Of a stretch of 64,000 nucleotides of DNA, positions 53,991 to 63,628 are shown in pieces. Position 1 is the first letter of the stretch; every line of letters starts with the position of its first letter. Origin of the DNA: an uncultured Bacteroidales bacterium (GTDB lineage: Bacteria > Bacteroidota > Bacteroidia > Bacteroidales > Bacteroidaceae). Position numbers and translations under genes: made by a program. The stretch is taken from contig CADCIP010000018.1 of NCBI GenBank assembly GCA_902801485.1, positions 1 through 64,000 on the forward strand, read 5' to 3'. The notes below the pieces were generated by a model that ran no database searches, was not told the DNA's origin, and was given only the letters and a program-made list of their open reading frames with translations.

Positions 53991-56215
53991 AACTTTTTCT
54001 TCCCGTTCTGAATATAGATACTATTCTTGGGTGCTACTGGATACTTACGTCCAGCGGTATCATAAATGGCATTGTCCCTTAGGTCAAGCATAGTAACGTT
54101 GTGCATGCCGTCGGGGGTTGTTATGTTGGCCGAAACGGGATGAAAGGGCTGGTCGTCAGTGAAACTGTATTTGCCGTTGCTGGCCCACCGCAGGCTAAAG
54201 CGAACGAAGCGCATGGTGTAACCGCCAAACAGACCTTCCTCCTCGTAGTAAACACCTAAGGTTCCATCGGGAAGAACGGTAGCCGCGCTATAGGCTGAAC
54301 CGCGTGGACAGATGGTCTTGGGAGTTGCGAAGGTCACCCCTTCGTTGGTAGAGAGGGCAATTGATACATTCTGGCGGGAGGGATTGTTAGGACCGGTCTG
54401 GAAGACAATATTCCAAGGGTTTCCATCGAGTTTAGAACACCAGTACATATATTCGCCGTCACAAGCGTTTCCGTTGATGCCCGTTGTGAAGCGTGTCTGT
54501 GGGGCCTTCTTCCAAGTCATGCCATCATCAGACGTTACATTATAATAATTATAGCCGCTGGCGCGCACGCTGATAGCCAGATCTCCGTTGTTTCGCTCCA
54601 GAATCTTAGGCTCGTCGGCAGCCGTTGTACCGCTCTTTCCGCTTACATACCAGGTAAGGCCGCCATCCTTGGACATAAAGCTGTAGTAGTTCTGCGTGAC
54701 ATTATTATTGCTCCCGTCGGGTGACTCGCGGTTCACGAAAGGTGAAACCAGCGTGCCGTCGCGTTTCTGCAATCCGGCACCCGAGCCCGAGAAACCGGCC
54801 ATCCAGTTGGGGTGGGGGCTGCCGGCTGCATAGAGCTCCTTGGTGTGATCTATGGGGGCTTCCCAGGTAAGACCGCCATCATGGCTGACTATAGTCTTCC
54901 AGGCTTGTGGTTTATCGGGCGTAGAAGAAAAGAAGCCCGTGCCGTGAGGCGAGCTTGTCATAATGCCAATGATATCGCCGTTCTGCCGGTTGGTAATCAG
55001 CGACGCATCTCCGTGCCCGTAGTCGCCTCCTGTCTTGGCTGTACCCGCAACGGTGACTGGGTCGCTCCATGTGCGACCGTTATCCTCGGAATACTGTGCC
55101 ACAACATAGCAGTGTGTGGGCAGGTCGGCATTATGATTCTTTCGGTCATCGGTAAGCGCTATGAGCCGTTTGCCGTCCGCGCTGGTGCAGATAGCCGGAA
55201 TGCGGTAGTAAAGGCTTCCCTTATCCATAGGCATCAGTACACTGCTTTCTGTCAGGAAGATGGTAGCTACGTTAGCAGGATTTCCGTTTGCCTCTGCCTT
55301 TTCTTTATCGTCTATGGTGTACGATGTGATGGTAGCATCTACCGTATTACCTTCCTGTGCAGTTTCCGCAATGTCCAAGGCTATCCACAAGTAGTGTGTA
55401 CCTATTGTAAGGCTCTTGTTTCCAGTAATGGTATATGTGCCGTCTTCCGCTAAATTGCCTTCGGCAAACAGTGTTCCGTTATTCTCGCGCCATTTCATCA
55501 AATTCTCTTTATCGATAAAAAGTTCCTGGGCATTGGTGGCAAAGTAAGCCCGCACAGCTTTTACGTCCTTCAGATTGGAAGCATTAATCTTACCCGTTAC
55601 TCCTTTCAGGTTTACTACCCCCGAAAGTCCACCAATGGTAAGTGTGCTACGCAAGATGGCCACATCTGTATTGCCAATACCCGTTGTAACCTTTCCCTGC
55701 TCCACCTTAGTGACAGAAAGGTGGGCTATAGGATCTCCCTTAACAGTAACGATGAATTCTGATAGCAGCGTACCTGTATTGTCTCCCGTTATCACAAACG
55801 AGAAACTACTCACTGCCAGCCCATCTGCACTAATCCTTGTGGCAGCCGACGAAGTAATAGTCTTTGCTGAGCCGCCATCTACGGTCAGCGTCTGGTTGTT
55901 GCTCAGTGCCTTTGCCTGAAACGTGTAGCTTTCTATTTCGTAACCAGATGGTGCAGTAACGGTATAGGTCGCTTTTTTTGCGGTCCCAGAGCGCGCATCT
56001 ATGTTGTTGCCGTTCCATTGCATATTATTTGCATTAGAACGCAATGTCAGTTGCCCATTGGCGCTTGTCCACACCGAGGCCCAAGTGCCGCTCGCATTCG
56101 TGGCGGTGAATTTGCCGTTCTGCTTATCTATTGTATAAGTAACGGTTTCCTGGGCATACGCTCCGGTTAGCAACCCCAATAGAGTCAAAAAGGTAAGAAG
56201 AGCTTTCTTTTTCAT
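53984..56215 (-). CDS. nanH: Exo-alpha-sialidase (GH33)
   Basis: 743 residues with signal peptide (MKKKALLTFLTLLGLLTGAYA, cleaved near QE). An N-terminal beta-sandwich region of about 310 residues precedes the sialidase domain. There the YRIP motif (YYRIPAICTSADGKRLIAL) and Asp boxes (SEDNGRTW, SHDGGLTW, SKDGGLTW, TSDDGMTW) are clear. The C-terminus ends IYDTAGRKYPVAP...NSIYIQNGKKKLD, like secretion signals of Bacteroidetes exported proteins. It releases sialic acid from host mucins. No nan transport genes are nearby. Confidence 0.9.
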   Translation of the reverse strand: MKKKALLTFLTLLGLLTGAYAQETVTYTIDKQNGKFTATNASGTWASVWTSANGQLTLRSNANNMQWNGNNIDARSGTAKKATYTVTAPSGYEIESYTFQAKALSNNQTLTVDGGSAKTITSSAATRISADGLAVSSFSFVITGDNTGTLLSEFIVTVKGDPIAHLSVTKVEQGKVTTGIGNTDVAILRSTLTIGGLSGVVNLKGVTGKINASNLKDVKAVRAYFATNAQELFIDKENLMKWRENNGTLFAEGNLAEDGTYTITGNKSLTIGTHYLWIALDIAETAQEGNTVDATITSYTIDDKEKAEANGNPANVATIFLTESSVLMPMDKGSLYYRIPAICTSADGKRLIALTDDRKNHNADLPTHCYVVAQYSEDNGRTWSDPVTVAGTAKTGGDYGHGDASLITNRQNGDIIGIMTSSPHGTGFFSSTPDKPQAWKTIVSHDGGLTWEAPIDHTKELYAAGSPHPNWMAGFSGSGAGLQKRDGTLVSPFVNRESPDGSNNNVTQNYYSFMSKDGGLTWYVSGKSGTTAADEPKILERNNGDLAISVRASGYNYYNVTSDDGMTWKKAPQTRFTTGINGNACDGEYMYWCSKLDGNPWNIVFQTGPNNPSRQNVSIALSTNEGVTFATPKTICPRGSAYSAATVLPDGTLGVYYEEEGLFGGYTMRFVRFSLRWASNGKYSFTDDQPFHPVSANITTPDGMHNVTMLDLRDNAIYDTAGRKYPVAPKNSIYIQNGKKKLD

Positions 56216-56243
56216 GATATTCCTTGTTTTTGTTTTCTGAGTG

Positions 56244-56251
56244 CAAATATA
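56244..56251 (-). promoter_or_regulatory. -7 box of the sialidase gene
   Basis: TATATTTG on the - strand, 28 bp before the ATG at 56215. Confidence 0.6.
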
Positions 56252-56572
56252 AAGAATCCCTCACAAAAAAACGCACGAATACATAAAAAATCTAAGTTCT
56301 CGGGCAGTATTTTCAAAGAAACGAGACGCAAAATCAGCTTTATTCAGGAGGAGGGGGTAATCAACATCTTCCTTCTTCCCTCTTACATCTTACATCATCT
56401 TATTTAGGAGGAGAAAAATCAACTTGAAAAATATTTTATTTAAGCTATTTCTTGCTCGGAATCAACCTAGGTAACTATCACAAATATGATTAAAATATTG
56501 ACAAATCAAAAATGAGCTTTTGGAACCGATTCAATTTGCAACCAGCCTGTTCTCTTTATCTTGCTGAAAGAC

Positions 56573-56755
56573 TTATGATTTGTGGAACAGTGCCCTCTTC
56601 AGCCATAAGTCCATCAATGGATCTGAAATACTGTAAAACCCATCACGACGTGTTAAGATGTCTGACCGTAAGAGCGCTTTCATGGCAGACTGTGTCGCAC
56701 TGGGGGACTTCAGCCGGTGCCGTTTTGTAAAAGCACTTTTTCCTATTTTATGCAA
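56573..56755 (-). pseudogene. C-terminal remnant of an archaeal-type ATPase
   Basis: The 60 residues (RLKSPSATQSAMKALLRSDIL and DGFYSISDPLMDLWLKRALF) match the end of a family of Bacteroidetes ATPases, where a winged helix reads SALKxLxxxDLIxxxxGxYxVxDPLFxxWL. There is no ATP-binding part upstream, so it is a fragment. Confidence 0.6.
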
Positions 56756-57020
56756 ATAAAATTATTTTTTTTTAATAATCTGCATAAAACAGGTCATTTA
56801 CCTTTGCTTCATCCAGATAATCTCCATGACTTGTTCCCCTTATCTCCACGACTCATTCAGATAATCCCTTACCCCCCTAAAGGATTATCCGAACAACTCG
56901 TTAACCCTATCCGAACGAGTCATTAACCCAACCATGAACCCTTAACCATAAGTGCCCTCATACATCAGCCATTGAATAGGATGGAAGTACTGAACACATG
57001 CTCATTAAAAGAGCGAATAA

Positions 57021-57066
57021 CTCCTGGGGTCAACACGTGCAGACTCCTGGGGTCAACACGTGCAGA
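57021..57066 (+). repeat. 23-bp tandem repeat, two copies
   Basis: CTCCTGGGGTCAACA plus CGTGCAGA, repeated exactly twice, then a degraded third start (CTCCCGAGG). Confidence 0.8.
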
Positions 57067-57084
57067 CTCCCGAGGTGGAATTTA

Positions 57085-57290
57085 TTGATTATTCGCAAAA
57101 CAGGTAACACCTAACTTAAGATAGTGATTGTGCCGACAACCATCGGTGATGACAGCGTGTTACCTGTTTGCCTAACAGGTAACTAACAGGTAACACAACA
57201 CCTAACATCGGACAATTAGGATTTCGAAATTCTGATAAGTTACCTGTTAGTGAGGTGTTAGTTACCTGTTGCAACAACAGGTAAATTCAG
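57085..57290. repeat. Cluster of CAGGTAAC/GTTACCTG motifs
   Basis: At least four forward (ACAGGTAAC) and three reverse (GTTACCTGT) copies lie in about 200 bp, often joined to ACACCTAAC or GGTGTTAG. They can form a long imperfect hairpin. Confidence 0.7.
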
Positions 57291-57319
57291 GGTATATGTT
57301 AGGCTAATTTTGGTTTCTG

Positions 57320-57361
57320 TTCTCCTATGCCCTAACGGGCAAGAGATCTTGTGAATAATCT
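57320..57361 (+). repeat. Left arm of a 42-bp inverted repeat with internal hairpin
   Basis: TTCTCCTATG then CCCTAACGGG then CAAGAGATCTTGTGAATAATCT (positions 57340-57361). The inner GCCC/GGGC forms a hairpin. Confidence 0.75.
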
Positions 57362-57667
57362 GGAGCAATTTAGTTGAAAAGTGGAAGATTAAAGAAAACC
57401 GCCAAAACCCTTCTGCTCAGGCTGAGACTCCGTCTCTGATGTCGTATCTGTGTTCTTTTCCTTGTAAGCCAGGCTTCCAGATAAAAGCACCCAGCCACAC
57501 CATCAATCTCTTGTGAGATTTCAACCTAACCAGAAGAAAAACCTCTCATTTACCATTTTTCATTTACCATTTACCATTTTTGAGTTAACAAGTAAACAAG
57601 TTGTTTTTAGCCACAATATGCAGCTTTTTTAGTGGAGCGAAGCGAAACGGTGTTTTTCCTCGGAAGT

Positions 57668-57784
57668 TGTCTTATGTTGCGTAGCAATGTGTGGGGATGT
57701 CATGGCTTGTGCGGGAACTTGTTCACAGGCACAAAGCCATGAACCACCACAGAAGCTCGAAGAGCTAAGACAGTTTTTTTTTGT
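57668..57784 (+). ncRNA. Predicted structured RNA ending in a T-run
   Basis: TGTCTTA at 57668 pairs with TAAGACA at 57766, enclosing a strong stem in which CATGGCTTGTGC (57701) pairs with GCACAAAGCCATG (57729), capped by GAACTTGTTC. Nine T follow. There is no open frame here. It matches no RNA family that I can name with confidence. Confidence 0.4.
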
Positions 57785-57875
57785 TATGGCGTCAAGAGCT
57801 TGTTCTTGAAAACCATAATAAGGAAAACATCAATGGCTGACGGAGGAAGACTATGAATCAGAAACAATCAGATTT

Positions 57876-57916
57876 AGATTATTCATAAGATCTCTTGGCG
57901 GAACGCCATAGGAGAA
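57876..57916 (-). repeat. Right arm of the 42-bp inverted repeat
   Basis: Read on the - strand: TTCTCCTATG then GCGTTCCGC then CAAGAGATCTT with ATGAATAATCT. It equals the left arm outside the hairpin except for one base; inside, the stem is GGCG/CGCC instead of GCCC/GGGC. Confidence 0.75.
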
Positions 57917-58056
57917 TAAAAACACAGAAGTTTGCAGGAAATCCGAATTATCCTTACAAATTAAAAAACGGCTTAAAAGACAGTCTTTTTACTGCATAAC
58001 CATAAAAAACTTACTGGCTAGTTAGGAAATTTTTACTGCCTCGTGTGGGAGGAAAT

Positions 58057-58090
58057 GGCCCCTCTCCGACTCCCCCAAAGGGGAGAGAAT
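58057..58090. repeat. REP-like G/C-rich element
   Basis: GGCCCCTCTCCGACTCC then CCCAAAGGGGAGAG, a palindromic copy of the dispersed family; its closest relative here is the piece in the feoB linker. Confidence 0.6.
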
Positions 58091-58284
58091 TAATTTGAAA
58101 GAATATTCTTTACATTTTCAAAAGTGTGGAAAATGCTCTCATTTGCAGGTGTTAATAGAAACAAGTGCTACTATTAATAGTAAATTTTGTTAGTATTAAT
58201 AGTTGCAATATCGGCACTTACTACGCAAAGTTAATTATCTCTGCAAGAAACTTGACAAAACTTATAAGAACAGATTATTCTCTG

Positions 58285-59544
58285 TTACTTGTAGATTAGG
58301 GTGTGCAGATTTTGGGGCGAAAATACCTGTTGGGCTGTTTCCCAAAGTTGATTCGGGGTCAGTTCGTCCAATCTGTTGAACAGTTGCTGCATAGTCTGCG
58401 TGCTGCCGTAATGCAGGTAACGCTTGGCCATAGCGATGGCTAAGCTTTCGTAGTTGTCGTACGAAACAGCTATCTGACCTTTTAACTGTCTGCGGGCTGC
58501 ATTAAGCCTGTGTTCCGACATAGGGGCTTCCACCAGTTTCTGCAGTTCGCGTTCCACCAACCGAAGACAGCGTTTCACATCACCTGGATCACAGCCAAAG
58601 TAGGTGGTCCATACACCAGAGTCGGTATAACATGTGGCATTGCTCTCTACGGTATATACCAGGCCGTTGCGCTCTCGCAAGGAAAGATTGAGCAAGCTGC
58701 CCATACAAGGTCCGCCCAGCATGTTGTTGAGGAGGTAAAGATGCAGATGTCGTGGGTCGTTACCGCCAAAGCTGCGGCTGCCAATGACCACATGGGCCTG
58801 ATGCGTATCTTTCTTACGACTGATAATCTTCTCGTCCGTAGCTAAGGGGTCAGGTGAGGTGCGAGGCAGCGGCATAAGGGAATAGCTGGGATGTGACAGA
58901 TGACTGCCTGTAAGGGCTTTCTCTGCCAACCGTATTACCTTGTCGGGTTCCACATCCCCATACACAAAGAGTACCATTCTTTCGGGGCGGTACATACGGT
59001 TATGGAAGGCGTGCATGTGCTCGCTGGTAAGTTCCCGTAAGGCTGATGCTTCACCTAATATGTTACGTCCCAACGGATGGCGGGTGAAGCAAATTTCCTC
59101 GAATTCATCGTAAATAAGTTCGCTTGGCTGGTCGTTATAGCTCTCTATTTCGTCTATTACTACCTCCACTTCTTTATTCATCTCTTCCTGAAGGAAGGTG
59201 CTGTTCAGCGTAATATCCACCAGGAGGTCGATGGCCTTGGGCAGATGCTGTTTCAGGACGGAGCTGTAGAATACTGTTTCCTCTTTGCCTGTATAAGCGT
59301 TCAGGTCACCGCCAACAGATTCCAGGCAGTTGATAATCTGTCGGGCAGAGCGTCGCTGTGTCCCCTTGAAGCTCATGTGCTCAACGAAATGAGCCATACC
59401 GCTCTCGAGTGTCTGCTCGTCTCGTGTGCCTGCATCAACGGCAATGCCGCAGTAAACCACCTGAGTAGGACTGGGAGCGCAGATGATGCGTAAACCGCAC
59501 GCCAGCGTATGTGTTGTAAAGAAATTGTCTTTGCTTGTGGGCAT
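58285..59544 (-). CDS. M16-family zinc peptidase
   Basis: 419 residues from ATG 59544; the frame opens at a TTG at 59568 inside the promoter. The inverted zinc motif is H52-F-V-E55-H56 in GMAHFVEHMSFKGT, followed by NKEVEVVIDEI with the third ligand. It is similar to mitochondrial-type processing peptidases and is expected to act alone or as a dimer. It is divergent from mutS. Confidence 0.9.
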   Translation of the reverse strand: MPTSKDNFFTTHTLACGLRIICAPSPTQVVYCGIAVDAGTRDEQTLESGMAHFVEHMSFKGTQRRSARQIINCLESVGGDLNAYTGKEETVFYSSVLKQHLPKAIDLLVDITLNSTFLQEEMNKEVEVVIDEIESYNDQPSELIYDEFEEICFTRHPLGRNILGEASALRELTSEHMHAFHNRMYRPERMVLFVYGDVEPDKVIRLAEKALTGSHLSHPSYSLMPLPRTSPDPLATDEKIISRKKDTHQAHVVIGSRSFGGNDPRHLHLYLLNNMLGGPCMGSLLNLSLRERNGLVYTVESNATCYTDSGVWTTYFGCDPGDVKRCLRLVERELQKLVEAPMSEHRLNAARRQLKGQIAVSYDNYESLAIAMAKRYLHYGSTQTMQQLFNRLDELTPNQLWETAQQVFSPQNLHTLIYK

Positions 59545-59565
59545 AATGAATGTCTCTATTTTATA

Positions 59566-59646
59566 CAAAAATATGGCAATTCTGCCAAATGGGCAAGGTT
59601 TTACGGTAAACTTTACCCTTATTTCAAGGAAAAGTAATATCTTTGT
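59566..59646. promoter_or_regulatory. Divergent promoters of the M16 gene and mutS
   Basis: -7 box TATTTTTG on the - strand (59573-59566) for the peptidase and TATCTTTG on the + strand (59639-59646) for mutS. Confidence 0.65.
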
Positions 59647-59667
59647 GCAAAAGAAGACTCATAAACT

Positions 59668-62292
59668 ATGGCAAAAGAAGGGTTAACCCCCATGATGAAA
59701 CAGTTCTACGACCTGAAGGCGAAGCATCCGGATGCTTTGCTTCTGTTCAGGTGCGGCGACTTTTACGAAACATACGCAGAAGACGCTGTGATTGCGTCCG
59801 AGATTCTGGGCATTACGCTTACCCGTCGGAATAACGGAAAGGAGAATATGCCCAGTACCGAAATGGCCGGTTTTCCCCATCATGCCTTAGATACCTACCT
59901 GCCCAAGTTGGTAAGAGCGGGTAAGCGCGTAGCTATCTGCGACCAGTTGGAAGACCCTAAGTTGACCAAGACGCTGGTGAAGCGTGGTATTACCGAGCTG
60001 GTGACACCAGGTGTAGCGATGAATGATACCGTTCTTAATTACAAGGAGAACAACTTCCTGGCAGCCGTCCATTTCGGGAAAGCCTCTTGCGGCCTTTCTT
60101 TTCTGGATATCAGCACAGGCGAATTCCTGGTTGCAGAAGGTACGATAGATTATGTGGATAAGCTTTTGGGCAATTTCTCGCCCAAGGAGGTGCTGTACGA
60201 GCGTGGCAAGCAGGGAATGTTCGAAAGTTCGTTCGGTACCAAATATATTACTTTCCCTCTGGACGACTGGTGCTTTACAGAAAGTACGGCCAAGGAGAAA
60301 CTGCATAAGCATTTCGAGGTAAAGAACCTGAAGGGTTTTGGAATAGACCATCTCCATAACGGTATTGTGGCAGCAGGTGTTATCCTGCAATACCTTATTA
60401 TGACCCAGCACCTGCAGTTGAAGCATATCACCTCGCTCAGGAGAATCGAGGAAGAGCGCTTTGTCCGTTTGGACAAGTTCACCATCCGTAACCTGGAGCT
60501 GATGAACGCGATGAACGAGGACGGCATCTCCCTTCTTGATGTGATTGATAAGACGATTACTCCCATGGGTGCCCGTATGCTGCGAAGATGGATGCTTTTC
60601 CCGTTGAAGGACCCCAATAAGATCAGGGAGCGACAGGATGTGGTAGATTACCTGTTCCGGGAACCTGACGTAAGGGAGCTGGTTTCCGACCATCTGCACA
60701 GAATAGGTGACTTGGAGCGTATCATCTCGAAGGTGAACGTGGGACGTGTTTCGCCTCGTGATGTGGTTCAACTGAAGATTGCCCTGCAGAGCATAGAACC
60801 CATAAAGGCTGTCTGCGAGCAGTCCGACGATGCTGTGCTGAAGCGCATAGGTGAACAGATGAACCTATGCACCAGCATTCGCGACCGTATAGCCAAAGAG
60901 GTTCAGCCTGATCCGCCATTGATGGTGAATAAGGGAAATGTGATAGCTGAGGGCGTAAATGACGAACTCGACGAACTGCGTCGTATTGCTTATCAGGGAA
61001 AAGATTACCTGCTGCACATCCAGCAGCGCGAGATAGAGGCAACGGGCATTCAAAGCCTGAAGATAGGTTACAATAATGTGTTCGGTTATTATCTGGAGGT
61101 AAGAAACACCTATAAGGATATGGTACCTGCCGAGTGGATCCGTAAGCAGACGCTGACGCAGGCAGAGCGCTACATCACGCAGGAACTGAAGGAGTACGAG
61201 GAGAAGATTATGGGTGCAGAGGACCGGATTCTTGCGTTGGAATCGCGACTTTTCAACGAGTTGGTGGTGGCTCTTTCCGAGTTTACTCCTTCTGTCCAAG
61301 TGGATGCCAGCCTGATTGCCCAACTCGACTGTCTGCTGTCTTTTGCCGTCAGTGCCCAGGAGAATCATTATATTCGTCCTGTTGTCGATGACTCAGATGT
61401 GATAGACATTCATCAGGGCCGCCATCCGGTGATAGAGAAGCAGTTGCCTATAGGAGAACGCTATGTGGCCAACGACGTGTATATGGATACCGAGAAGCAG
61501 CAGATTATTATCATTACCGGTCCTAATATGGCTGGTAAGAGTGCATTGCTCAGACAGACGGCCCTCATAACCCTAATGGCACAGATCGGTAGTTTTGTAC
61601 CTGCCGAGAGTGCCCGAATCGGATACGTGGATAAGATTTTCACCCGTGTGGGAGCCAGCGATAATATCTCTGTTGGCGAGAGTACCTTTATGGTGGAGAT
61701 GAGCGAGGCTTCCAATATCCTGAATAATATATCTGAGAGAAGCCTGATTCTTTTCGATGAATTGGGACGTGGCACCAGTACCTACGACGGAATTTCCATC
61801 GCCTGGGCCATTGTGGAATATATTCACGAGAACAAGAAAGGTAAGGCCCGCACGCTCTTTGCTACACATTACCACGAACTGAACGAGATGGAGAAGAGCT
61901 TCCCTCGTATCAAGAATTATAATGTAAGTGTTCGCGAGGTGGACGGCAAGGTTATCTTCCTGCGTAAGTTGGAGCGTGGCGGCTCAGAGCACAGTTTCGG
62001 TATTCATGTGGCCAAGATTGCCGGTATGCCCTCCACCATTGTAAAGCGTGCCAATGTAATCCTGAAGCAGCTGGAGGACAATATGGATCATGAGAACTTA
62101 GGGAAGGGAATCGCTGCCGGACCTCAGTCGGATACAGGCGTGCAGATGAACTTCTTCCAACTCGACGATCCCGTTCTTACGCAGATAAGGGACGAGTTCC
62201 TCAATCTCGATATCAATAACCTGACTCCCATAGAAGCGCTCAATAAGCTAAACGAAATCAAACGCCTGGTAAAGGGAAACGGAAAGAAGTGA
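59668..62292 (+). CDS. mutS: DNA mismatch repair protein MutS
   Basis: 874 residues, full length. The mismatch-binding motif is [11 protein letters not shown] near residue 27 (Phe-x-Glu), Walker A GPNMAGKS at 618-625, then [14 protein letters not shown] and [12 protein letters not shown]. It recognises mismatches and starts repair with MutL. No frameshift was seen. Confidence 0.96.
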   Translation: MAKEGLTPMMKQFYDLKAKHPDALLLFRCGDFYETYAEDAVIASEILGITLTRRNNGKENMPSTEMAGFPHHALDTYLPKLVRAGKRVAICDQLEDPKLTKTLVKRGITELVTPGVAMNDTVLNYKENNFLAAVHFGKASCGLSFLDISTGEFLVAEGTIDYVDKLLGNFSPKEVLYERGKQGMFESSFGTKYITFPLDDWCFTESTAKEKLHKHFEVKNLKGFGIDHLHNGIVAAGVILQYLIMTQHLQLKHITSLRRIEEERFVRLDKFTIRNLELMNAMNEDGISLLDVIDKTITPMGARMLRRWMLFPLKDPNKIRERQDVVDYLFREPDVRELVSDHLHRIGDLERIISKVNVGRVSPRDVVQLKIALQSIEPIKAVCEQSDDAVLKRIGEQMNLCTSIRDRIAKEVQPDPPLMVNKGNVIAEGVNDELDELRRIAYQGKDYLLHIQQREIEATGIQSLKIGYNNVFGYYLEVRNTYKDMVPAEWIRKQTLTQAERYITQELKEYEEKIMGAEDRILALESRLFNELVVALSEFTPSVQVDASLIAQLDCLLSFAVSAQENHYIRPVVDDSDVIDIHQGRHPVIEKQLPIGERYVANDVYMDTEKQQIIIITGPNMAGKSALLRQTALITLMAQIGSFVPAESARIGYVDKIFTRVGASDNISVGESTFMVEMSEASNILNNISERSLILFDELGRGTSTYDGISIAWAIVEYIHENKKGKARTLFATHYHELNEMEKSFPRIKNYNVSVREVDGKVIFLRKLERGGSEHSFGIHVAKIAGMPSTIVKRANVILKQLEDNMDHENLGKGIAAGPQSDTGVQMNFFQLDDPVLTQIRDEFLNLDINNLTPIEALNKLNEIKRLVKGNGKK

Positions 62293-62317
62293 GAAGTGAA
62301 GGCTTGGCCGAAAAGGC

Positions 62318-62422
62318 TTATTTGAAAAGTTCTGAATGGCTGCCCAAACGGACAAGCTCAATGATGTCATGCTCCTTGTCATACCAAACTAACAGAAAGT
62401 CACCTTGAATATGACATTCCAT
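62318..62422 (-). pseudogene. C-terminal remnant of a YafQ/RelE-type toxin
   Basis: From an ATG at 62422 the frame reads MECHIQGDFLLVWYDKEH, then ELVRLGSHSELFK and a stop; this is the end of YafQ-like toxins (HxxxDxLLIY, GSHSxLF). The N-terminal about 60 residues are gone. The frame continues directly from the antitoxin stop, so the deletion removed the start of the toxin gene. The antitoxin is left alone. Confidence 0.7.
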
Positions 62423-62434
62423 ACAGCTTCTTCA

Positions 62435-62689
62435 TCACTCCTCATTCAGAATATCATCGAACATCTCATCAACGTTGCTGTAAACCTTATTGCGGTTTTT
62501 CCCCGACATAGCCTCCTTAACAGCCGCTTTAGTTACTTCGTTAGGCTCGTCATAAACAACATCCAGCAATACACTTTCCACATAGTTGTTAAGTGTACGG
62601 TTCTCACGGGCAGCATTTTGTTTAAGTCTGTCCATAAGGTCGCTTCTTAGCCGGAATGAGGCTGGTCTTCTAGTGATTGTTGTTTCCAT
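62435..62689 (-). CDS. Orphan ribbon-helix-helix antitoxin
   Basis: 84 residues from ATG 62689 (METTITRRPASFRLRSDLMD). The first 45 residues fit an RHH DNA-binding domain (ASFRLRSDLMDRLKQNAARE, NNYVESVLLDVV), the rest a toxin-binding tail. Its toxin partner downstream is truncated. It may still regulate its promoter or neutralise related toxins. Confidence 0.7.
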   Translation of the reverse strand: METTITRRPASFRLRSDLMDRLKQNAARENRTLNNYVESVLLDVVYDEPNEVTKAAVKEAMSGKNRNKVYSNVDEMFDDILNEE

Positions 62690-62925
62690 AACAGGTGTAA
62701 TTGTAATACTATTGCATGCAAAAGTAATACTTTCCTTTGATACTCCCAAGAATTATTGATTATATTCTGCGGATTATTGAAAAAACATGGCGAACTGGGG
62801 CGGACAGAAGAGAGAAGCCCAAAACGTCCTGGCTGGAGTTCAGAGATGAACTCGGATGTAGTACGTTTCTGTTGCATCGATTTGAGCATATTTAGGAAGA
62901 AATAATTAGCATAACGAGGTGCTTG

Positions 62926-63237
62926 CTAACAAAGTGCGACTTTTCCTAATCTGTCAATATCCAGTTTTACACTAATATTCATAGCCTTAAATAGTTTAAG
63001 AACAGTGGCGAAAGTAAGATTTTTGCCATTTTCAATTCTGGAAATCTGCGCTTTCTGCACACCTACCATACGACCAAGCTCTTCTTGCGTTAGATTCTGT
63101 TGTTTACGAGTCTGTTTAATTGCTGCACCAACAGCATATAATTTAAGGTCTTCTTCGTAAGCATCACGTTTAGGCGTGCCAATCTTCCCAATCAACAAAT
63201 CCTTAGATTCTTCTAATGTAATAAAATCCTTATCCAT
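62926..63237 (-). CDS. higA: HigA-type antitoxin with XRE helix-turn-helix
   Basis: 103 residues. The HTH domain is KQTRKQQNLTQEELGRMVGV followed by QKAQISRIENGKNLTFATVL. It follows the toxin gene by 1 bp, the order of HigBA systems, in which the toxin comes first. It probably represses the operon. Confidence 0.88.
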   Translation of the reverse strand: MDKDFITLEESKDLLIGKIGTPKRDAYEEDLKLYAVGAAIKQTRKQQNLTQEELGRMVGVQKAQISRIENGKNLTFATVLKLFKAMNISVKLDIDRLGKVALC

Positions 63238-63238
63238 T

Positions 63239-63595
63239 TTATTTTTCGTTTAGCTTATTCTTAAAATATATTTCTCTAATTGTTATAGCCTTGTTTATCT
63301 CTTTCTGAGGCGTTTTCTGTGTCTTTTTTACAAAACCATGTGTAGCTATCACCAAGGTGTTAACAGGTTTTGTCTTATCCCAAAAAGCCAAAACTCGATA
63401 TTTCCTCTTATTGAATAATGTTCGAAACTCCCATATATCGGTATCGGCTAGTTTTTTGAAAGCCTCTGGGTCAAGCAAAAGACTGGCCCTATCAAATGTC
63501 TGATATATCTTATCTCGTGTCTTCTCATCAAGGCCAGTAAGGAAGTCTTGGGCCTCTCTGTACAATATAACCCTAAATTTTTTCTTTAATTCCAT
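63239..63595 (-). CDS. higB: HigB/RelE-family toxin
   Basis: 118 residues. It has the RelE fold pattern: FRVILYREAQDFLTGLDEKTRDKI, then DIWEFRTLFNKRKYRVLAFW and VIATHGFVKKTQKTP. The KKTQKTP motif is typical of HigB-like toxins that cut mRNA on the ribosome. The gene appears intact. Confidence 0.88.
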   Translation of the reverse strand: MELKKKFRVILYREAQDFLTGLDEKTRDKIYQTFDRASLLLDPEAFKKLADTDIWEFRTLFNKRKYRVLAFWDKTKPVNTLVIATHGFVKKTQKTPQKEINKAITIREIYFKNKLNEK

Positions 63596-63607
63596 TTTTG
63601 CAGTATC

Positions 63608-63628
63608 GCATTTTACAATGCAAAATTA
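63608..63628 (-). promoter_or_regulatory. higBA promoter with operator palindrome
   Basis: On the - strand the -7 box TAATTTTG (63628-63621) is followed directly by the palindrome GCATT-GTAA-AATGC (63621-63608), about 12 bp before the ATG. It is a good place for autorepression. Confidence 0.6.

Larger units (their letters stand above)
56216..58284. other. Gene-free region with repeats and possible RNA
   Basis: About 2 kb with no complete gene. It holds an ATPase remnant, a tandem repeat at 57021, a cluster of GTTACCTG motifs, a 42-bp inverted repeat around a structured segment, REP-like pieces, and A/T-rich palindromes near 58165-58200. Stops are frequent in all frames. Confidence 0.6.

Noticed and set aside
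57320-57916. IS element
   Set aside because: No transposase frame between the inverted repeats and no clear target-site duplication.
62647-62889. Open frame of 80 codons on the - strand (MLKSMQQKRTTSEF...)
   Set aside because: It overlaps the start of the antitoxin gene in another frame and lacks any recognisable domain; I could not support it.
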